From NCBI GenBank assembly GCA_963770375.1, contig CAVYPM010000014.1:62001-126000 (forward strand): a DNA stretch of 64,000 nt, in the 5' to 3' direction. Below the pieces are notes generated by a model, which was given only the letters and a program-made list of their open reading frames with translations, had not been told where the DNA came from and did no database searches. Numbering within the stretch: position 1 is the first letter of the stretch; the number at the start of each line of letters is the position of its first letter. Made by a program: the position numbers and the translations under genes. Of this stretch, positions 1 through 8,546 are shown piece after piece. Source of the stretch: DASVBE01 sp963770375 (lineage in GTDB: Bacteria > Actinomycetota > Actinomycetes > Streptosporangiales > Streptosporangiaceae).

Positions 1-269
1 AGCGGCCCGGCGACCAGGTCGGTGACGGTCACCACCGGGTCGGTGACCTGGCCGCCGAAGGCCGCCGACGAGCTGTCCCCGTGCACGGGGCTCAGCGAAA
101 GGGTGTACTCGTCGGCGACGAGCTGGCTGCGCGCGGCGCCGGTGTCCAGGAGCATGCGGTACGGCCGCCCCGCGACGGTGGCCTCCACCAGCACGCTGGC
201 GAAGTCCGGATCGTCGGGGTCCGGCTCAACGATCAGCGGCACCTGGCGCACGGCTGGGAGTCTAGCCAC
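1..269 (-). CDS. Retropepsin-like aspartyl protease, partial (runs off window start)
   Basis: Only about 89 N-terminal residues are visible because the gene runs leftward out of the window. Residues 40-49 read LLDTGAARSQ, the D-T-G catalytic signature of retropepsin-like aspartyl proteases, with D42 as the candidate catalytic residue. These small soluble domains act as dimers or within larger proteins; the substrate is unknown. There are two in-frame GTG starts, at 267-269 and 249-251; I use the upstream one. The methyltransferase ends only 12 bases upstream on the same strand, so the two are probably co-transcribed. The family call rests on one motif and its hydrophobic context, so it is moderate. 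Confidence 0.55.
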   Translation of the reverse strand, partial: MARLPAVRQVPLIVEPDPDDPDFASVLVEATVAGRPYRMLLDTGAARSQLVADEYTLSLSPVHGDSSSAAFGGQVTDPVVTVTDLVAGP

Positions 270-281
270 GCAGCGCAGCGC

Positions 282-1154
282 TCAGGCCCGGGCCGCGGCG
301 CGCCGGGCGGTGACCAGGGCCGCGACCGTGCTGGCGCGGATGGGGCGGCCGAGCCGGCCGTACATGGCCTGGTACTCGCGTTCCAGGGCCTGCCGCTGGC
401 CCGGTGACAGCCGGGCCCAGAACGACAGCGTGCGGACAAGGGCGGTGAGCTCATCCGGCGTGTGCTCCAGGAGCATGGGCCTGAGCGCAACCTGGACGTC
501 GCCGAACAACGGGCCGGCGTAGTCCTGCGCGAGGTCGCAGCTGCCGAGCCAGGCCCAGGCCTGCGAGACGTTGCCCTGGCGCTCCTCCACCCCGGCGAGC
601 GTGGCGTCGAGATCCCGGTAGACCGGCCAGTCGGCAGCGATGTCCGGGGCCACCTTCGCCAGGGCCGCGAGGACCGCGTCCTGGTCGTCCTTGCTGCGCG
701 GCTCCTCGAGCCCGAAGTACTGCACGAGGGCCAGCGTCCCGCCGGCCACCAGCACGTCCGCGGCCTTCTGCCAGCTGATCCCGGGGTCGATCCAGTGGAA
801 CGCGGACGCGCAGAACACCGCCCTGAACCGCCCGCGCGGCAACGGAGCGTCCTCGAACCGGGCGCTGACGAAGTCCACCTGCCCGGCGCCGGCCAGGTTC
901 TGCCGGGCCAGGGCGATCAGGCTCGGCCCGGGCTCGACCGCGGTCACGTGCAAGCCCCGGGCGAGCAGGCCGCGGGTCAGCTGGCCGGTTCCGCAGCCGA
1001 TCTCGAGCACGGGGTCGCCGCGCCCGATCCCGGCGACCTGGCAGGCCTGGTCGATCAGCTCGCCGGGATAGGCCGGGCGGTGGCGGTCGTACTCCGCCGC
1101 GACCCCGTCAAAGACCGTGCCGTAACGCCGGGCCGTGGCTCCTGATGAAGGCAT
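282..1154 (-). CDS. Class I SAM-dependent methyltransferase
   Basis: A 290-residue soluble protein. Residues about 48-56 read VLEIGCGTG, the glycine-rich SAM-binding motif I of class I methyltransferases; further on, a hydrophobic strand with an acidic end (VTAVEPG) fits motif II, and FCASAFHWID fits the post-motif region of the Methyltransf_11/25 group, which often methylates small molecules or quinones. The acceptor cannot be told from sequence. The start ATG at 1152-1154 faces the divergent arsenate reductase gene across about 200 bases of promoter region. The partial protease gene follows 12 bases downstream. Family confident, substrate unknown. Confidence 0.85.
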   Translation of the reverse strand: MPSSGATARRYGTVFDGVAAEYDRHRPAYPGELIDQACQVAGIGRGDPVLEIGCGTGQLTRGLLARGLHVTAVEPGPSLIALARQNLAGAGQVDFVSARFEDAPLPRGRFRAVFCASAFHWIDPGISWQKAADVLVAGGTLALVQYFGLEEPRSKDDQDAVLAALAKVAPDIAADWPVYRDLDATLAGVEERQGNVSQAWAWLGSCDLAQDYAGPLFGDVQVALRPMLLEHTPDELTALVRTLSFWARLSPGQRQALEREYQAMYGRLGRPIRASTVAALVTARRAAARA

Positions 1155-1224
1155 GCCGCCGATCCTAGGCAGCTACCTGACGGCTGGTGCCGAGGATCGC
1201 GGCGAGGGTGCCGAGCGCGCGATG

Positions 1225-1280
1225 CATTGACAGCCGTCTATTCATGGCAGATGCTACTCGCATCGACAGATGTCTATGCG
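1225..1280 (+). promoter_or_regulatory. Two ArsR/SmtB-type operator-like palindromes upstream of arsC
   Basis: At 1261-1278 lies CATCGACAGATGTCTATG, the core of a 22-bp near-perfect inverted repeat (1259-1280, CGCAT-N-GACA-N2-TGTC-N-ATGCG, arms differing at one base). A weaker copy, CATTGACAGCCGTCTATT, lies at 1225-1242; the two agree at 14 of 18 bases and are 36 bp apart. AT-rich inverted repeats of this kind are typical ArsR/SmtB-family binding sites. The placement 72 bases before arsC fits arsenic-responsive control. No arsR gene is seen in the window. Confidence 0.55.
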
Positions 1281-1351
1281 AAGGACGAAAGTCAACCGCC
1301 GCCGAGGTCACGGCGGCCCCGCTCACCGGCTAACGAGCAAAGGCAACCGTC

Positions 1352-1750
1352 ATGACCGGTATCCCCGAAGTGCTGTTCGTCTGCACCCACAACGCGGGCC
1401 GTTCGCAGATGGCCGCCGCGCTGCTCGACCACGAGGCCGCGGGCCGGGTCCTGGTCGCCTCCGCCGGGTCGCAGCCCGCCCGCGAGCTCAACCCCGCCGT
1501 CGTCGCCGCCATGGCCGAGCTCGGCCTGGACATCTCCCGCGAGTTCCCCAAGCGCCTGACGACGGACCAGGTCCAGGCCGCCGATGTGGTCATCACGATG
1601 GGCTGCGGTGACGCCTGCCCCGTCTACCCCGGCAAGCGCTACCTCGACTGGGACCTGCCCGACCCGGCCGGGCTCAGCCTCGACGAGGTCCGCCCCATCC
1701 GCGACGAGATCGCCCGCCGGGTCCGGGACCTCATCACCGAACTGGCCTGA
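1352..1750 (+). CDS. arsC: Arsenate reductase, LMW-phosphotyrosine-phosphatase fold
   Basis: A 132-residue cytoplasmic enzyme expected to reduce arsenate to arsenite for export. Residues 10-17 read CTHNAGRS, the CX5R phosphate/arsenate loop of the low-molecular-weight phosphatase fold; the downstream MGCGDACPVYPG supplies further cysteines (around residues 85-90) as in thiol-relay arsenate reductases, and DWDLPDP gives the general-acid Asp. Length matches the family. The ATG start at 1352 follows the operator-like palindromes. It converges with the monooxygenase gene, whose stop begins at the very next base. No arsenite pump or arsR is adjacent, so this looks like a solo arsC. Confident call. 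Confidence 0.93.
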   Translation: MTGIPEVLFVCTHNAGRSQMAAALLDHEAAGRVLVASAGSQPARELNPAVVAAMAELGLDISREFPKRLTTDQVQAADVVITMGCGDACPVYPGKRYLDWDLPDPAGLSLDEVRPIRDEIARRVRDLITELA

Positions 1751-3214
1751 CTACGCCGCGGCGGGCGGGCCGAACCAGGTGGTCAGCGCGTCCGCGAGGC
1801 CCGGGTCGGTAACGTCCCCCACCCAGGCGACATAGCCGTCGGGCCGGACCAGCACCGCCGCGGGCGCGGTGACCTCGCCGAGCACGGGCAGCTCCCACGC
1901 CCCGGCGTAGGTAGCCTCGGCCAGCTGCACCCGGCCCGCCCACGGCGTGAGATCGAGCCCACCGGGCTCGCCCAGGTTCAGCAGCACGGGCCGGGCGCCG
2001 TGCAGCAGGCTGTACACGCGAACCGGGCCGCCGGCGGTGACCAGGTCCAGATCGGGCATGCGCCGCCCGAGCAGCGGGTGCCCCTCCCCGAGGTCGTAGT
2101 GGATGTCCAGGCCGCAGACCATCCCGGCGATCTGCTTGCGCGGCTCGTCCAGGCCCAGCAGGCCGGTCATGATGTCGCGCAGCGCGTCCGTGCGCGCGCC
2201 GGTCGCGGTCAGCGCGACCTGCGCCATCGTGTTGCGCAGTACGCGGGCCGCGACCGGGTGGCGCTCGGCGTGGTAGGTGTCCAGCAGGCTGTCCGGTGAG
2301 GTCCCGCTGACCACCTGGGCCAGCTTCCAGCCCAGGTTCACCGCGTCCTGTACGCCGGTGTTGAGCCCCTGCCCGCCCTGCGGCGGATGCACGTGCGCGG
2401 CGTCGCCCGCGAGCAGCACCCGCCCCGCGCGGTAGGACTCCGCCTGCCGGGTCATGTCGGTGAAACGGGAGATCCACGTCGGGCTGTGCACCCCGAAGTC
2501 CGTCCCGTAAGCCGCGATGAGCCCCTCGCTCAGATCCTGCAGGGTGGGCTCGCGGCCGGCGACGGGAGGCTGCTCGGTCAGCACCACCCGGATCCGCTCG
2601 CCGTCCCCGGCTGGCCCGATGCCGCCGCCCTCGCGGCGCAGGCCGAACGCCGGCTCCTCGGTCGTCTTGGCCTCGGCGATCAGCCAGCTGGTCGTCGGAT
2701 CCCACCCGGGGAAGCCGATGCCGGCCGCCTTCCTGACGGCGCTGCGCCCCCCGTCGCACCCGACGAGGTAGGCCGCCCGCAGCGGCTGGCCATCGGACAG
2801 CCCGACGTCGACACCGCCGTCGTCCTGCGTGAAACCCGTCACCTCGCATCCGCGGGTGATCGGCACCCCCAGCTCGCTGACCCAGGCGGCCAGAATGCGC
2901 TCGAAATGGATCTGCCACAGCGCGAGCCCGTAATTGTGGCGGGTGGGGAAGTCGCTGATGTCCAGCCGGATGCCGGCGAATCCCTGGATCTGCACCGTCT
3001 GCCCCTCGGCGAGGAACCGGCCGGCGATGCCGCGCTGATCGAGGACCTCGATGGTCCGCGAGTGCAGGCCGCCGGCCCGCGAGCCGTCGCGGTCCTGGCT
3101 GGCCCGCCGCTCGACGATCGCGACGTCGATCCCGGCCAGCGCCAGCTCGCCCGCCAGCATCATCCCGGTCGGGCCCCCGCCCGCGATCACCACGTCATGG
3201 TTGGTCATGCGCAC
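1751..3214 (-). CDS. FAD-dependent aromatic monooxygenase (PheA/TfdB type)
   Basis: A 487-residue class A flavoprotein hydroxylase. The N-terminus has the FAD-binding Rossmann motif (VVIAGGGPTGMMLA, residues 8-21). GCDGGRSAVRKAAGIGF near residue 155 is the conserved DG motif contacting FAD and NAD(P)H, and LLAGDAAHVHPPQGGQG near 270 is the GD motif binding the FAD ribityl chain. The C-terminal third matches the thioredoxin-like domain of phenol or polyketide hydroxylases. It probably hydroxylates an aromatic compound with NAD(P)H and O2; the substrate is unknown. The start is ATG at 3212-3214 or the in-frame ATG two codons later. It stands alone, convergent with arsC. Confidence 0.9.
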   Translation of the reverse strand: MRMTNHDVVIAGGGPTGMMLAGELALAGIDVAIVERRASQDRDGSRAGGLHSRTIEVLDQRGIAGRFLAEGQTVQIQGFAGIRLDISDFPTRHNYGLALWQIHFERILAAWVSELGVPITRGCEVTGFTQDDGGVDVGLSDGQPLRAAYLVGCDGGRSAVRKAAGIGFPGWDPTTSWLIAEAKTTEEPAFGLRREGGGIGPAGDGERIRVVLTEQPPVAGREPTLQDLSEGLIAAYGTDFGVHSPTWISRFTDMTRQAESYRAGRVLLAGDAAHVHPPQGGQGLNTGVQDAVNLGWKLAQVVSGTSPDSLLDTYHAERHPVAARVLRNTMAQVALTATGARTDALRDIMTGLLGLDEPRKQIAGMVCGLDIHYDLGEGHPLLGRRMPDLDLVTAGGPVRVYSLLHGARPVLLNLGEPGGLDLTPWAGRVQLAEATYAGAWELPVLGEVTAPAAVLVRPDGYVAWVGDVTDPGLADALTTWFGPPAAA

Positions 3215-3323
3215 TTCGCCCCCAAGTTTTTAGGATTACGGCTGCCCGCGGCCAGCCATTCTGCGACAGGACCCGGGTCTTGCCGCAAGACCCCCCGTGC
3301 GCTATAGCTTGAAACTGAGGGGA

Positions 3324-4745
3324 CTACCCGCCCGCCCGGCCAGGCCCGCCGGTGCTGACTCCCGGGCCCAGCTTGGGCGTGACCGTGCCGCCCGGTCCCA
3401 CCTGCAGCTGTGACCCGAACGGGTGCTGGTACATGTCGCTGAACGCCCAGTTGCCCGCCGTGAACAGCGCCGCGACGACCGCAAGCGTGGTCACCGCCGC
3501 CAGCGGCACCCTGCGGGCTACGCGGGCCAGCGGCACGCGGGTCAGCAGCCAGGCGCCGAGCAGCGCGATGGCGCCCAGCGCCGGAACGTAGAACCGGGCC
3601 GCCTGCAGGGTGCTCAGCTGCGGGGCGGCGGTCCACGTATACGTGCCGTAAACAATCCAGACGGATGCCCAGGAGGCGGCGAGAGCAACGGCTACCGCCA
3701 CATCGCGCCTGGCCATTGCGGCCTTCTGGCCGCTTGCCTGGCGGCTGCGCAGCCAGGCCGTGGCGATGCCGGCCAGCGCGGCGAGGCCGAGGACCAGCAT
3801 GGGCATGGCCTGGATCAGGTGGGCTGGCATGTACCGCAGGTTGGGACCGACCGCGCTGAGGCTGAAGGTGATCTCCCCGGGCCGGTAGCCCGACTGCAGC
3901 GGGCCGCCGTAGACGAGCGTGTTGAAGACCGCGACGCCGGCGCCGAAGAGGGCCACGGAGGCCAGCCACCAGGCAACGGCGCTGCCGGGCAGCCGGGCCG
4001 CCCGCCGCCGCCACACCACCAGCACCGTGATGACCGCGCAGCCCAGCACGACGATGTTGGTGTACCGGCTGAACGTGGCGGCCGCCAGCGCTATAAAACC
4101 GGCCATCCCCACCCAGGTCCGGCGCCTGGTGCTCGCCTCGGCCGCCAGCATCACCCAGAGCAGTGCTCCGGTGCCCGCCGCGATCAGCGAGGCCTCGGTA
4201 AAGGTCGGCATGTAGTCCCGCCAGGCGAACAGGATGGCCGCCCCGGACGAGCAGTACAGGCCGACGGCCGCCGCGCCGCCGAACCGGCCCAGCCAGCGCC
4301 GGCCGCCGACGAACAAACCCAGGCAGGCCAGCGCGGCGTAGAACAGCGGGGCCAGCCGGATGATGCCGAGCGCCTGGAAAGGCGCGGCGAGATACGGATA
4401 GCCCGGGTCCTTCTCGCTGATCCACCGGCCTCCCGGCAGCTGCACCCACTGGATCGGCCCGCCGCGCGGGCCGGGACCCAGCTGATTGCCGCCTATGTGC
4501 GGCGCCAGCTGCGCGGCGAGCGTGTGTGCCTGCGCCGCCGACAGGGTGAGGAAGTGGCCGTCGGTCATCGCCACGATCGAGGCGCGGTAGGCGCTGTCGT
4601 CTGGCTCGGGGAGGTACGGAGCGGCTTTGAGCACCAGGACGCACAGCACTGCGAAGGCCGCGACGGCCAGGCCCGCCTCGGCAGCATCCCAGCTGGTCCT
4701 CGCCGCTGGCCGCGCCACCTCCGGGGTGGGCGCGAGCGCTGTCAT
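3324..4745 (-). CDS. Polytopic membrane protein, GT-C-like glycosyltransferase candidate
   Basis: A 473-residue integral membrane protein with about ten hydrophobic segments. After the first membrane span (residues about 24-38) the loop has PEPDDSAYRA; acidic pairs here are the catalytic signature of GT-C glycosyltransferases, which use polyprenyl-phosphate sugars outside the membrane. ISEKDPGYPYLAAPF and WRDYMPTFTEAS are further conserved-looking loops. I chose the ATG at 4743-4745 because everything upstream in that frame overlaps the kinase gene and is compositionally non-coding. It follows the kinase by 10 bases and may share its transcript, though its function does not obviously fit the catabolic cluster. 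GT-C is inferred; the acceptor is unknown. Confidence 0.7.
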   Translation of the reverse strand: MTALAPTPEVARPAARTSWDAAEAGLAVAAFAVLCVLVLKAAPYLPEPDDSAYRASIVAMTDGHFLTLSAAQAHTLAAQLAPHIGGNQLGPGPRGGPIQWVQLPGGRWISEKDPGYPYLAAPFQALGIIRLAPLFYAALACLGLFVGGRRWLGRFGGAAAVGLYCSSGAAILFAWRDYMPTFTEASLIAAGTGALLWVMLAAEASTRRRTWVGMAGFIALAAATFSRYTNIVVLGCAVITVLVVWRRRAARLPGSAVAWWLASVALFGAGVAVFNTLVYGGPLQSGYRPGEITFSLSAVGPNLRYMPAHLIQAMPMLVLGLAALAGIATAWLRSRQASGQKAAMARRDVAVAVALAASWASVWIVYGTYTWTAAPQLSTLQAARFYVPALGAIALLGAWLLTRVPLARVARRVPLAAVTTLAVVAALFTAGNWAFSDMYQHPFGSQLQVGPGGTVTPKLGPGVSTGGPGRAGG

Positions 4746-4755
4746 GCCGTGCAGG

Positions 4756-6279
4756 CTACGGCTGTGACCTGAGATAAGCCTGAGAAATCCATTGGGCGTA
4801 GAGGTCGTCGTAGGCCCGCTGCCTGCCTGGGCTGGGCTGGACGGCCCTGACCGCGGCCGGGCCCGCGGCCGCGCAGCCGTCGGGCAGTACCCCGGCCGCG
4901 CGCCCCGCGAGGATCGCAGCGCCGAGGGCCGCCGTCTCCGTCTGCCCGGCCACGCTGACCTGGCAGCCGAGAACGTCGGCCAGGATCTGCGGCCACAGCC
5001 TGCTGCGGGCGGCCCCGCCGGACAGCAGGACCTCCCGCGCGGCGCCGGGCCCCAGCAAGCCGCGAACCAGCCCGGCCGTCCGGCGGGTGGAGTAGGCGGC
5101 GGCTTCCTGGATGGCCCGGGCCCGCTCGCCCAGCCCGGCCCCGGCCTCGTCCCCGGCCGCCGTGGGCCCCGGCGGGAACGGCGGCTGCCAGCGTGCCCAG
5201 GTCCAGGCGTCGGCCGGGACCAGCCGTGCGGTAAGTCCACGGGCGCCGGGCGGAACCGCCGCGGCCCGTTCCTCGAGCTCGGCGTAGCCCGGCACCCGGC
5301 CGCCCGCGGCGGCCTGGTCCCGGAGCCAGCGCAGCGCGAACCCGGCGTAGAACCCGATGCCCTCGACCAGCCATTCGCCCGGCCGGACGTGGCAGATCGT
5401 GCGCAGCTGGCCGTCCGGCTCCACGACTGGCGCGGTTGCCAGCACGGTCTGCTTCCAGAAGCTCCCGCCGGTGACCGTGAGCCGGCCGGCGGCCGCCGGC
5501 CCTGGGCCCGGGACCGGGCCGGCCAGGCCGAGCGCGGTGTCCAGCCCGCCCGCCACGACCGGAGTGCCGGCGGCGAGACCGGTCTGGGCGGCGGCCCGGG
5601 CGGACACCTGCCCGACCACCGTCCCGGCCTCGACCACCTCGGGAAACCAGGCGGGGTCGAGCCCGCACTGGGCCAGGAGCTCCGGCGACCAGGCACGCCG
5701 GCCGAGATCGAACAGACCCGAGGTAGAGCCGATCGACGCCTCGCTGGCCAGCGTTCCGGTGAGCCGGAGCACCATCCAGTCGGCGATCATGCTGAGCCGG
5801 CGGACCTCCGCCCATATCCCGGGCCGGTGGCGGCGCACCCAGGCCAGCCGGGGCGGGGCGGTGATCGAGATCCAGCCGCCGCCCCGCCGGTACAGCCCGG
5901 CCGCCGTTCCGTCGGCCAGCATGGCCGCGGCCTCCTGCCCGGCCCGGGCGTCGCCGTTGGCGCACGCCCACACCTCGCGCCCCTGCCGGTCGTACAGCAC
6001 AAGCCCGCCGCCCATGCTGGAGCAGCCGACGGCCCGCACCGCGGCCGGGCCCGCCGCGCCGGGCCCGCAGGTCACGCTGGAGAGCACGTCGCGGATGCAC
6101 GTGCACACCAGCGCCCAGTTGCCAGCCGGGTCGAAGGACTGCGAGCCGGGGATGCCGTCCGCGGGCGGATGCGACCATTCGCGCTGGGCCAGGCCGGCCA
6201 GCGAGCCGTCCAGGCGGAACAGGGCCGCCCGGCAGCTGCCGGTGCCCGCGTCCAGGGCCAGCAGGTAACCGCCGGTCAC
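4756..6279 (-). CDS. FGGY-family carbohydrate kinase, LsrK-like (second copy)
   Basis: A 507-residue ATP-dependent kinase of the FGGY family. Residues 8-15 (LDAGTGSC) form the phosphate-1 motif, DGIPGSQSFDPAGNW near 40 and LVLYDRQGREVWACAN near 95 resemble LsrK, and LLSGGAARSRLWPQILADV near 430 is the adenosine/hinge motif. It is a diverged paralogue of the kinase at 15616-17253 and the C-terminal gene of the transcript headed by the permease. LsrK phosphorylates the open form of AI-2; here the substrate is probably a related polyol or keto-hydroxy compound. The GTG start overlaps TGA (GTGA at 6276-6279), which would be the stop of the PdxA-like gene if that gene's frame were corrected. The pairing suggests kinase and PdxA-like dehydrogenase act in sequence. 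Confidence 0.85.
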   Translation of the reverse strand: MTGGYLLALDAGTGSCRAALFRLDGSLAGLAQREWSHPPADGIPGSQSFDPAGNWALVCTCIRDVLSSVTCGPGAAGPAAVRAVGCSSMGGGLVLYDRQGREVWACANGDARAGQEAAAMLADGTAAGLYRRGGGWISITAPPRLAWVRRHRPGIWAEVRRLSMIADWMVLRLTGTLASEASIGSTSGLFDLGRRAWSPELLAQCGLDPAWFPEVVEAGTVVGQVSARAAAQTGLAAGTPVVAGGLDTALGLAGPVPGPGPAAAGRLTVTGGSFWKQTVLATAPVVEPDGQLRTICHVRPGEWLVEGIGFYAGFALRWLRDQAAAGGRVPGYAELEERAAAVPPGARGLTARLVPADAWTWARWQPPFPPGPTAAGDEAGAGLGERARAIQEAAAYSTRRTAGLVRGLLGPGAAREVLLSGGAARSRLWPQILADVLGCQVSVAGQTETAALGAAILAGRAAGVLPDGCAAAGPAAVRAVQPSPGRQRAYDDLYAQWISQAYLRSQP

Positions 6280-7201
6280 GCCGGCGGCCGCCGGCCGCAG
6301 CCGCGGCGGCCCGGATGGCGGCGGTCATGCTGCCCAGCCGGGCCACGCCCTGCCCGGCGATGTCGAAGGCCGCCCCGTGGTCGGGGGACATCCGCAGGAA
6401 CGGCAGGCCCAGCGTGACCGCCACCCCCTCACCCTGGCCCAGCAGCTTGACCGGGATGTGCCCCTGGTCGTGGTACATGGCGACAACCAGATCGGCCCCT
6501 CCGGCCGCCGCCCGCGGGAACAGCGTGTCCGCGGACACCGGCCCCGCCACGTCGACGCCCAGGGACCGCTCGGCCTCGACCGCCGGGCGGATGAACCGCT
6601 CGTCCTCGTCGCCCAGAAGGCCGCCCTCCCCGGCGTGCGGGTTGAGGCCGGCCACCGCGATCCGCGGCGGCCGGCCGAGCAGCCGGCGCCCGAAACGGTC
6701 GGCCAGCTCGATCGTCCGCCGCACGCTGGCGACCGTGACCGCCTCGACGGCCCGGCGCAGCGAGCGGTGCGCGGACACGTGAACCACCCGCAGCGGGCCC
6801 GCCATCAGCAGCACCCGCAGGTCGCTGGCCCCGCACAGGCCGGCCAGCATCTCGGTCTGGCCCGGCCACGGGTACCCGGCCAGCTGCAGCGCCTCCTTGG
6901 ACACCGGGGCGGTGACCAGCGCGTCCGCCGACCCAGCGGCCAGCAGCTCCACCGCCGACCGGACCGCCTCGACCGCGGCCCGGCCGCCCGCCGCCGAAGC
7001 CCGGCCCACCGGCACCGCGCCGGTGGTGACCAGGACCGCACCGTCCGCGGCCGGCCCGTCCACCGGCCCGGTCACCGTGAACTCGGCCAGACCCCGGATG
7101 CCCGGGTCGGCCAGCACGCGGCGGACCAGTTCCGGGCCGATCCCGCCGGGATCACCCGAGGTGATCACCAGGCGCGGCGTCGCTTTCACGGCAGCCGCCA
7201 C
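6276..7201 (-). CDS. pdxA: PdxA-like 4-phospho-hydroxyacid dehydrogenase, C-terminus out of frame
   Basis: About 308 residues of a PdxA/PdxA2-type NAD-dependent, metal-dependent oxidative decarboxylase. SGDPGGIGPE (residues 15-24) opens the fold; VSAHRSL, the AMYHDQGH motif and the SPDHG motif supply the metal-binding histidines. Family members act on 4-phosphohydroxythreonine or, in sugar-acid operons, on 4-phosphoerythronate/threonate; beside a sugar kinase the latter role is likelier. The frame as given has no stop near residue 308 and continues through the whole kinase gene to 4742. A -1 shift (one base missing) near 6280-6315 would end it exactly at the TGA overlapping the kinase GTG, so I set the end there. 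Either a sequence error or a true overlap. Confidence 0.8.
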
Positions 7202-7214
7202 TAGCCGGCCACCA

Positions 7215-8546
7215 CTAGAGCGAGGCCCCGATCTCGGTCAGTGTCCCGTCCAGCGCCTCGGCGACCAGGTCGATCTCCGCGGGCGTGATGATGTAGGGCG
7301 GGCTCAGGTGGATGTGGTCCCCGCCCCGGCCGTAGTTGGCGCCCGCGACGCCGGGCAGGATGAGGACGCCGCGCGCAAGCGTCCCCTGCACGATCCGCTG
7401 GGTCAGGCCGGCCTTCTCCGGGAACGGTTCCCGGCTGGCCCGGTCGGCCACGATCTCCACCCCGGCGAACAGGCCCAGGCCGCGGACGTCACCGATGATC
7501 TCGTGCCGGGCGGCCAGCTGCCCGAGAACCGCGCGCAGCTTCTCGCCCTTGGCCGCCACCTCCTCGAACAGCCCGCTGACCTGCGCGTACCGCAGTACCT
7601 GCAGGCCGACGAACGTGCACAGCGGGTTGCCGCTGTAGGTGAACCCGTGGCTGAAGATCCCGGTGCCCGCGGTGAACGCGTCGACCACCCGCGGTGCGGC
7701 CAGCACCGCCCCGAGCGGCACGTAGCCGCTGCTGATCCCCTTGCCCATCACCACGATGTCCGGGTCGGCGCCCCAGTGCTCGATGGCCAGCCAGCGGCCG
7801 GTGCGGCCGTACCCGGTCAGCACCTCGTCGACGATGAACAGCACCTCGTACCGGTCGCAGATCTCCCGGATCCGCTGGTAGTACCCGGGGACCGGGACCA
7901 CGCCGGTCACGGTCGAGCCGATGACCGGCTCGGCGATGAACGCGGCGATGCTGTCGGGCCCTTCCAGCAGGATCGTCCGCTCCAGGTCGTCGGCGCAGGC
8001 CACGCCGCACGAAGGGTGGCTCTTCCCCAGCGGGCAGCGGTAGCAGTACGGCGGGACGATGTGCGGGGTGGCCGGCAGCAGCGGCAGGAACGGCTCCCGC
8101 CACGCCGGCCGCCCGGACAGCCCCAGCGTGGCCAGCGTGCTGCCGTGGAAGCTCTGCCAGCGGGCGATGACCTTGTGCCGTCCCGGGCGGCCGCACTGCA
8201 GGTGGTACTGGCGGGCCATCTTCACCGCGGTCTCGACGCCCTCCGAGCCACCGGAGACGAAGTACACCCGGCTGGCGATGCGCGGGTTCATCGCCACCAG
8301 CGCCTCGGCCAGCTCCTCCTGCCACGGGTTGGTGAACGTGGCCCCGTAGCTGAAGCTGATCTCGCTGCCGTGCCGGGCGATCGCGTCGGTGATCTCGCGC
8401 ACGGCGTGCCCGAGCACCACGGTCCCGGCGCCGCCGACCGCGTCGAGGATGCGCTGCCCGGCGGCGGTGCGCAGGTACATGCCGTCCGCGCTGACCACGG
8501 ACTCGTAGGACCCGTGCAGGTTGCGGTAGAACACCTTGGAGCTCAC
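7215..8546 (-). CDS. Class III PLP-dependent aminotransferase
   Basis: A 443-residue fold-type I enzyme of the omega-amino-acid/GABA aminotransferase group. FVSGGSEGVETAVKMARQY near residue 97 is the phosphate-binding region, FIVDEVLTGYGRTG near 230 holds the Asp contacting the pyridine nitrogen, and VVMGKGISSGYVPLG near 260 carries the Schiff-base lysine. YCYRCPLGKSHPSCGVAC near 165 is a cysteine-rich insert seen in a subgroup of these enzymes. It would transfer an amino group from a substrate amine or amino acid to a keto acid, which fits the permease upstream. Its ATG overlaps the stop of the metallo-hydrolase by 4 bases (8543-8546), and the PdxA-like gene starts 13 bases after its stop. 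Confidence 0.92.
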   Translation of the reverse strand: MSSKVFYRNLHGSYESVVSADGMYLRTAAGQRILDAVGGAGTVVLGHAVREITDAIARHGSEISFSYGATFTNPWQEELAEALVAMNPRIASRVYFVSGGSEGVETAVKMARQYHLQCGRPGRHKVIARWQSFHGSTLATLGLSGRPAWREPFLPLLPATPHIVPPYCYRCPLGKSHPSCGVACADDLERTILLEGPDSIAAFIAEPVIGSTVTGVVPVPGYYQRIREICDRYEVLFIVDEVLTGYGRTGRWLAIEHWGADPDIVVMGKGISSGYVPLGAVLAAPRVVDAFTAGTGIFSHGFTYSGNPLCTFVGLQVLRYAQVSGLFEEVAAKGEKLRAVLGQLAARHEIIGDVRGLGLFAGVEIVADRASREPFPEKAGLTQRIVQGTLARGVLILPGVAGANYGRGGDHIHLSPPYIITPAEIDLVAEALDGTLTEIGASL

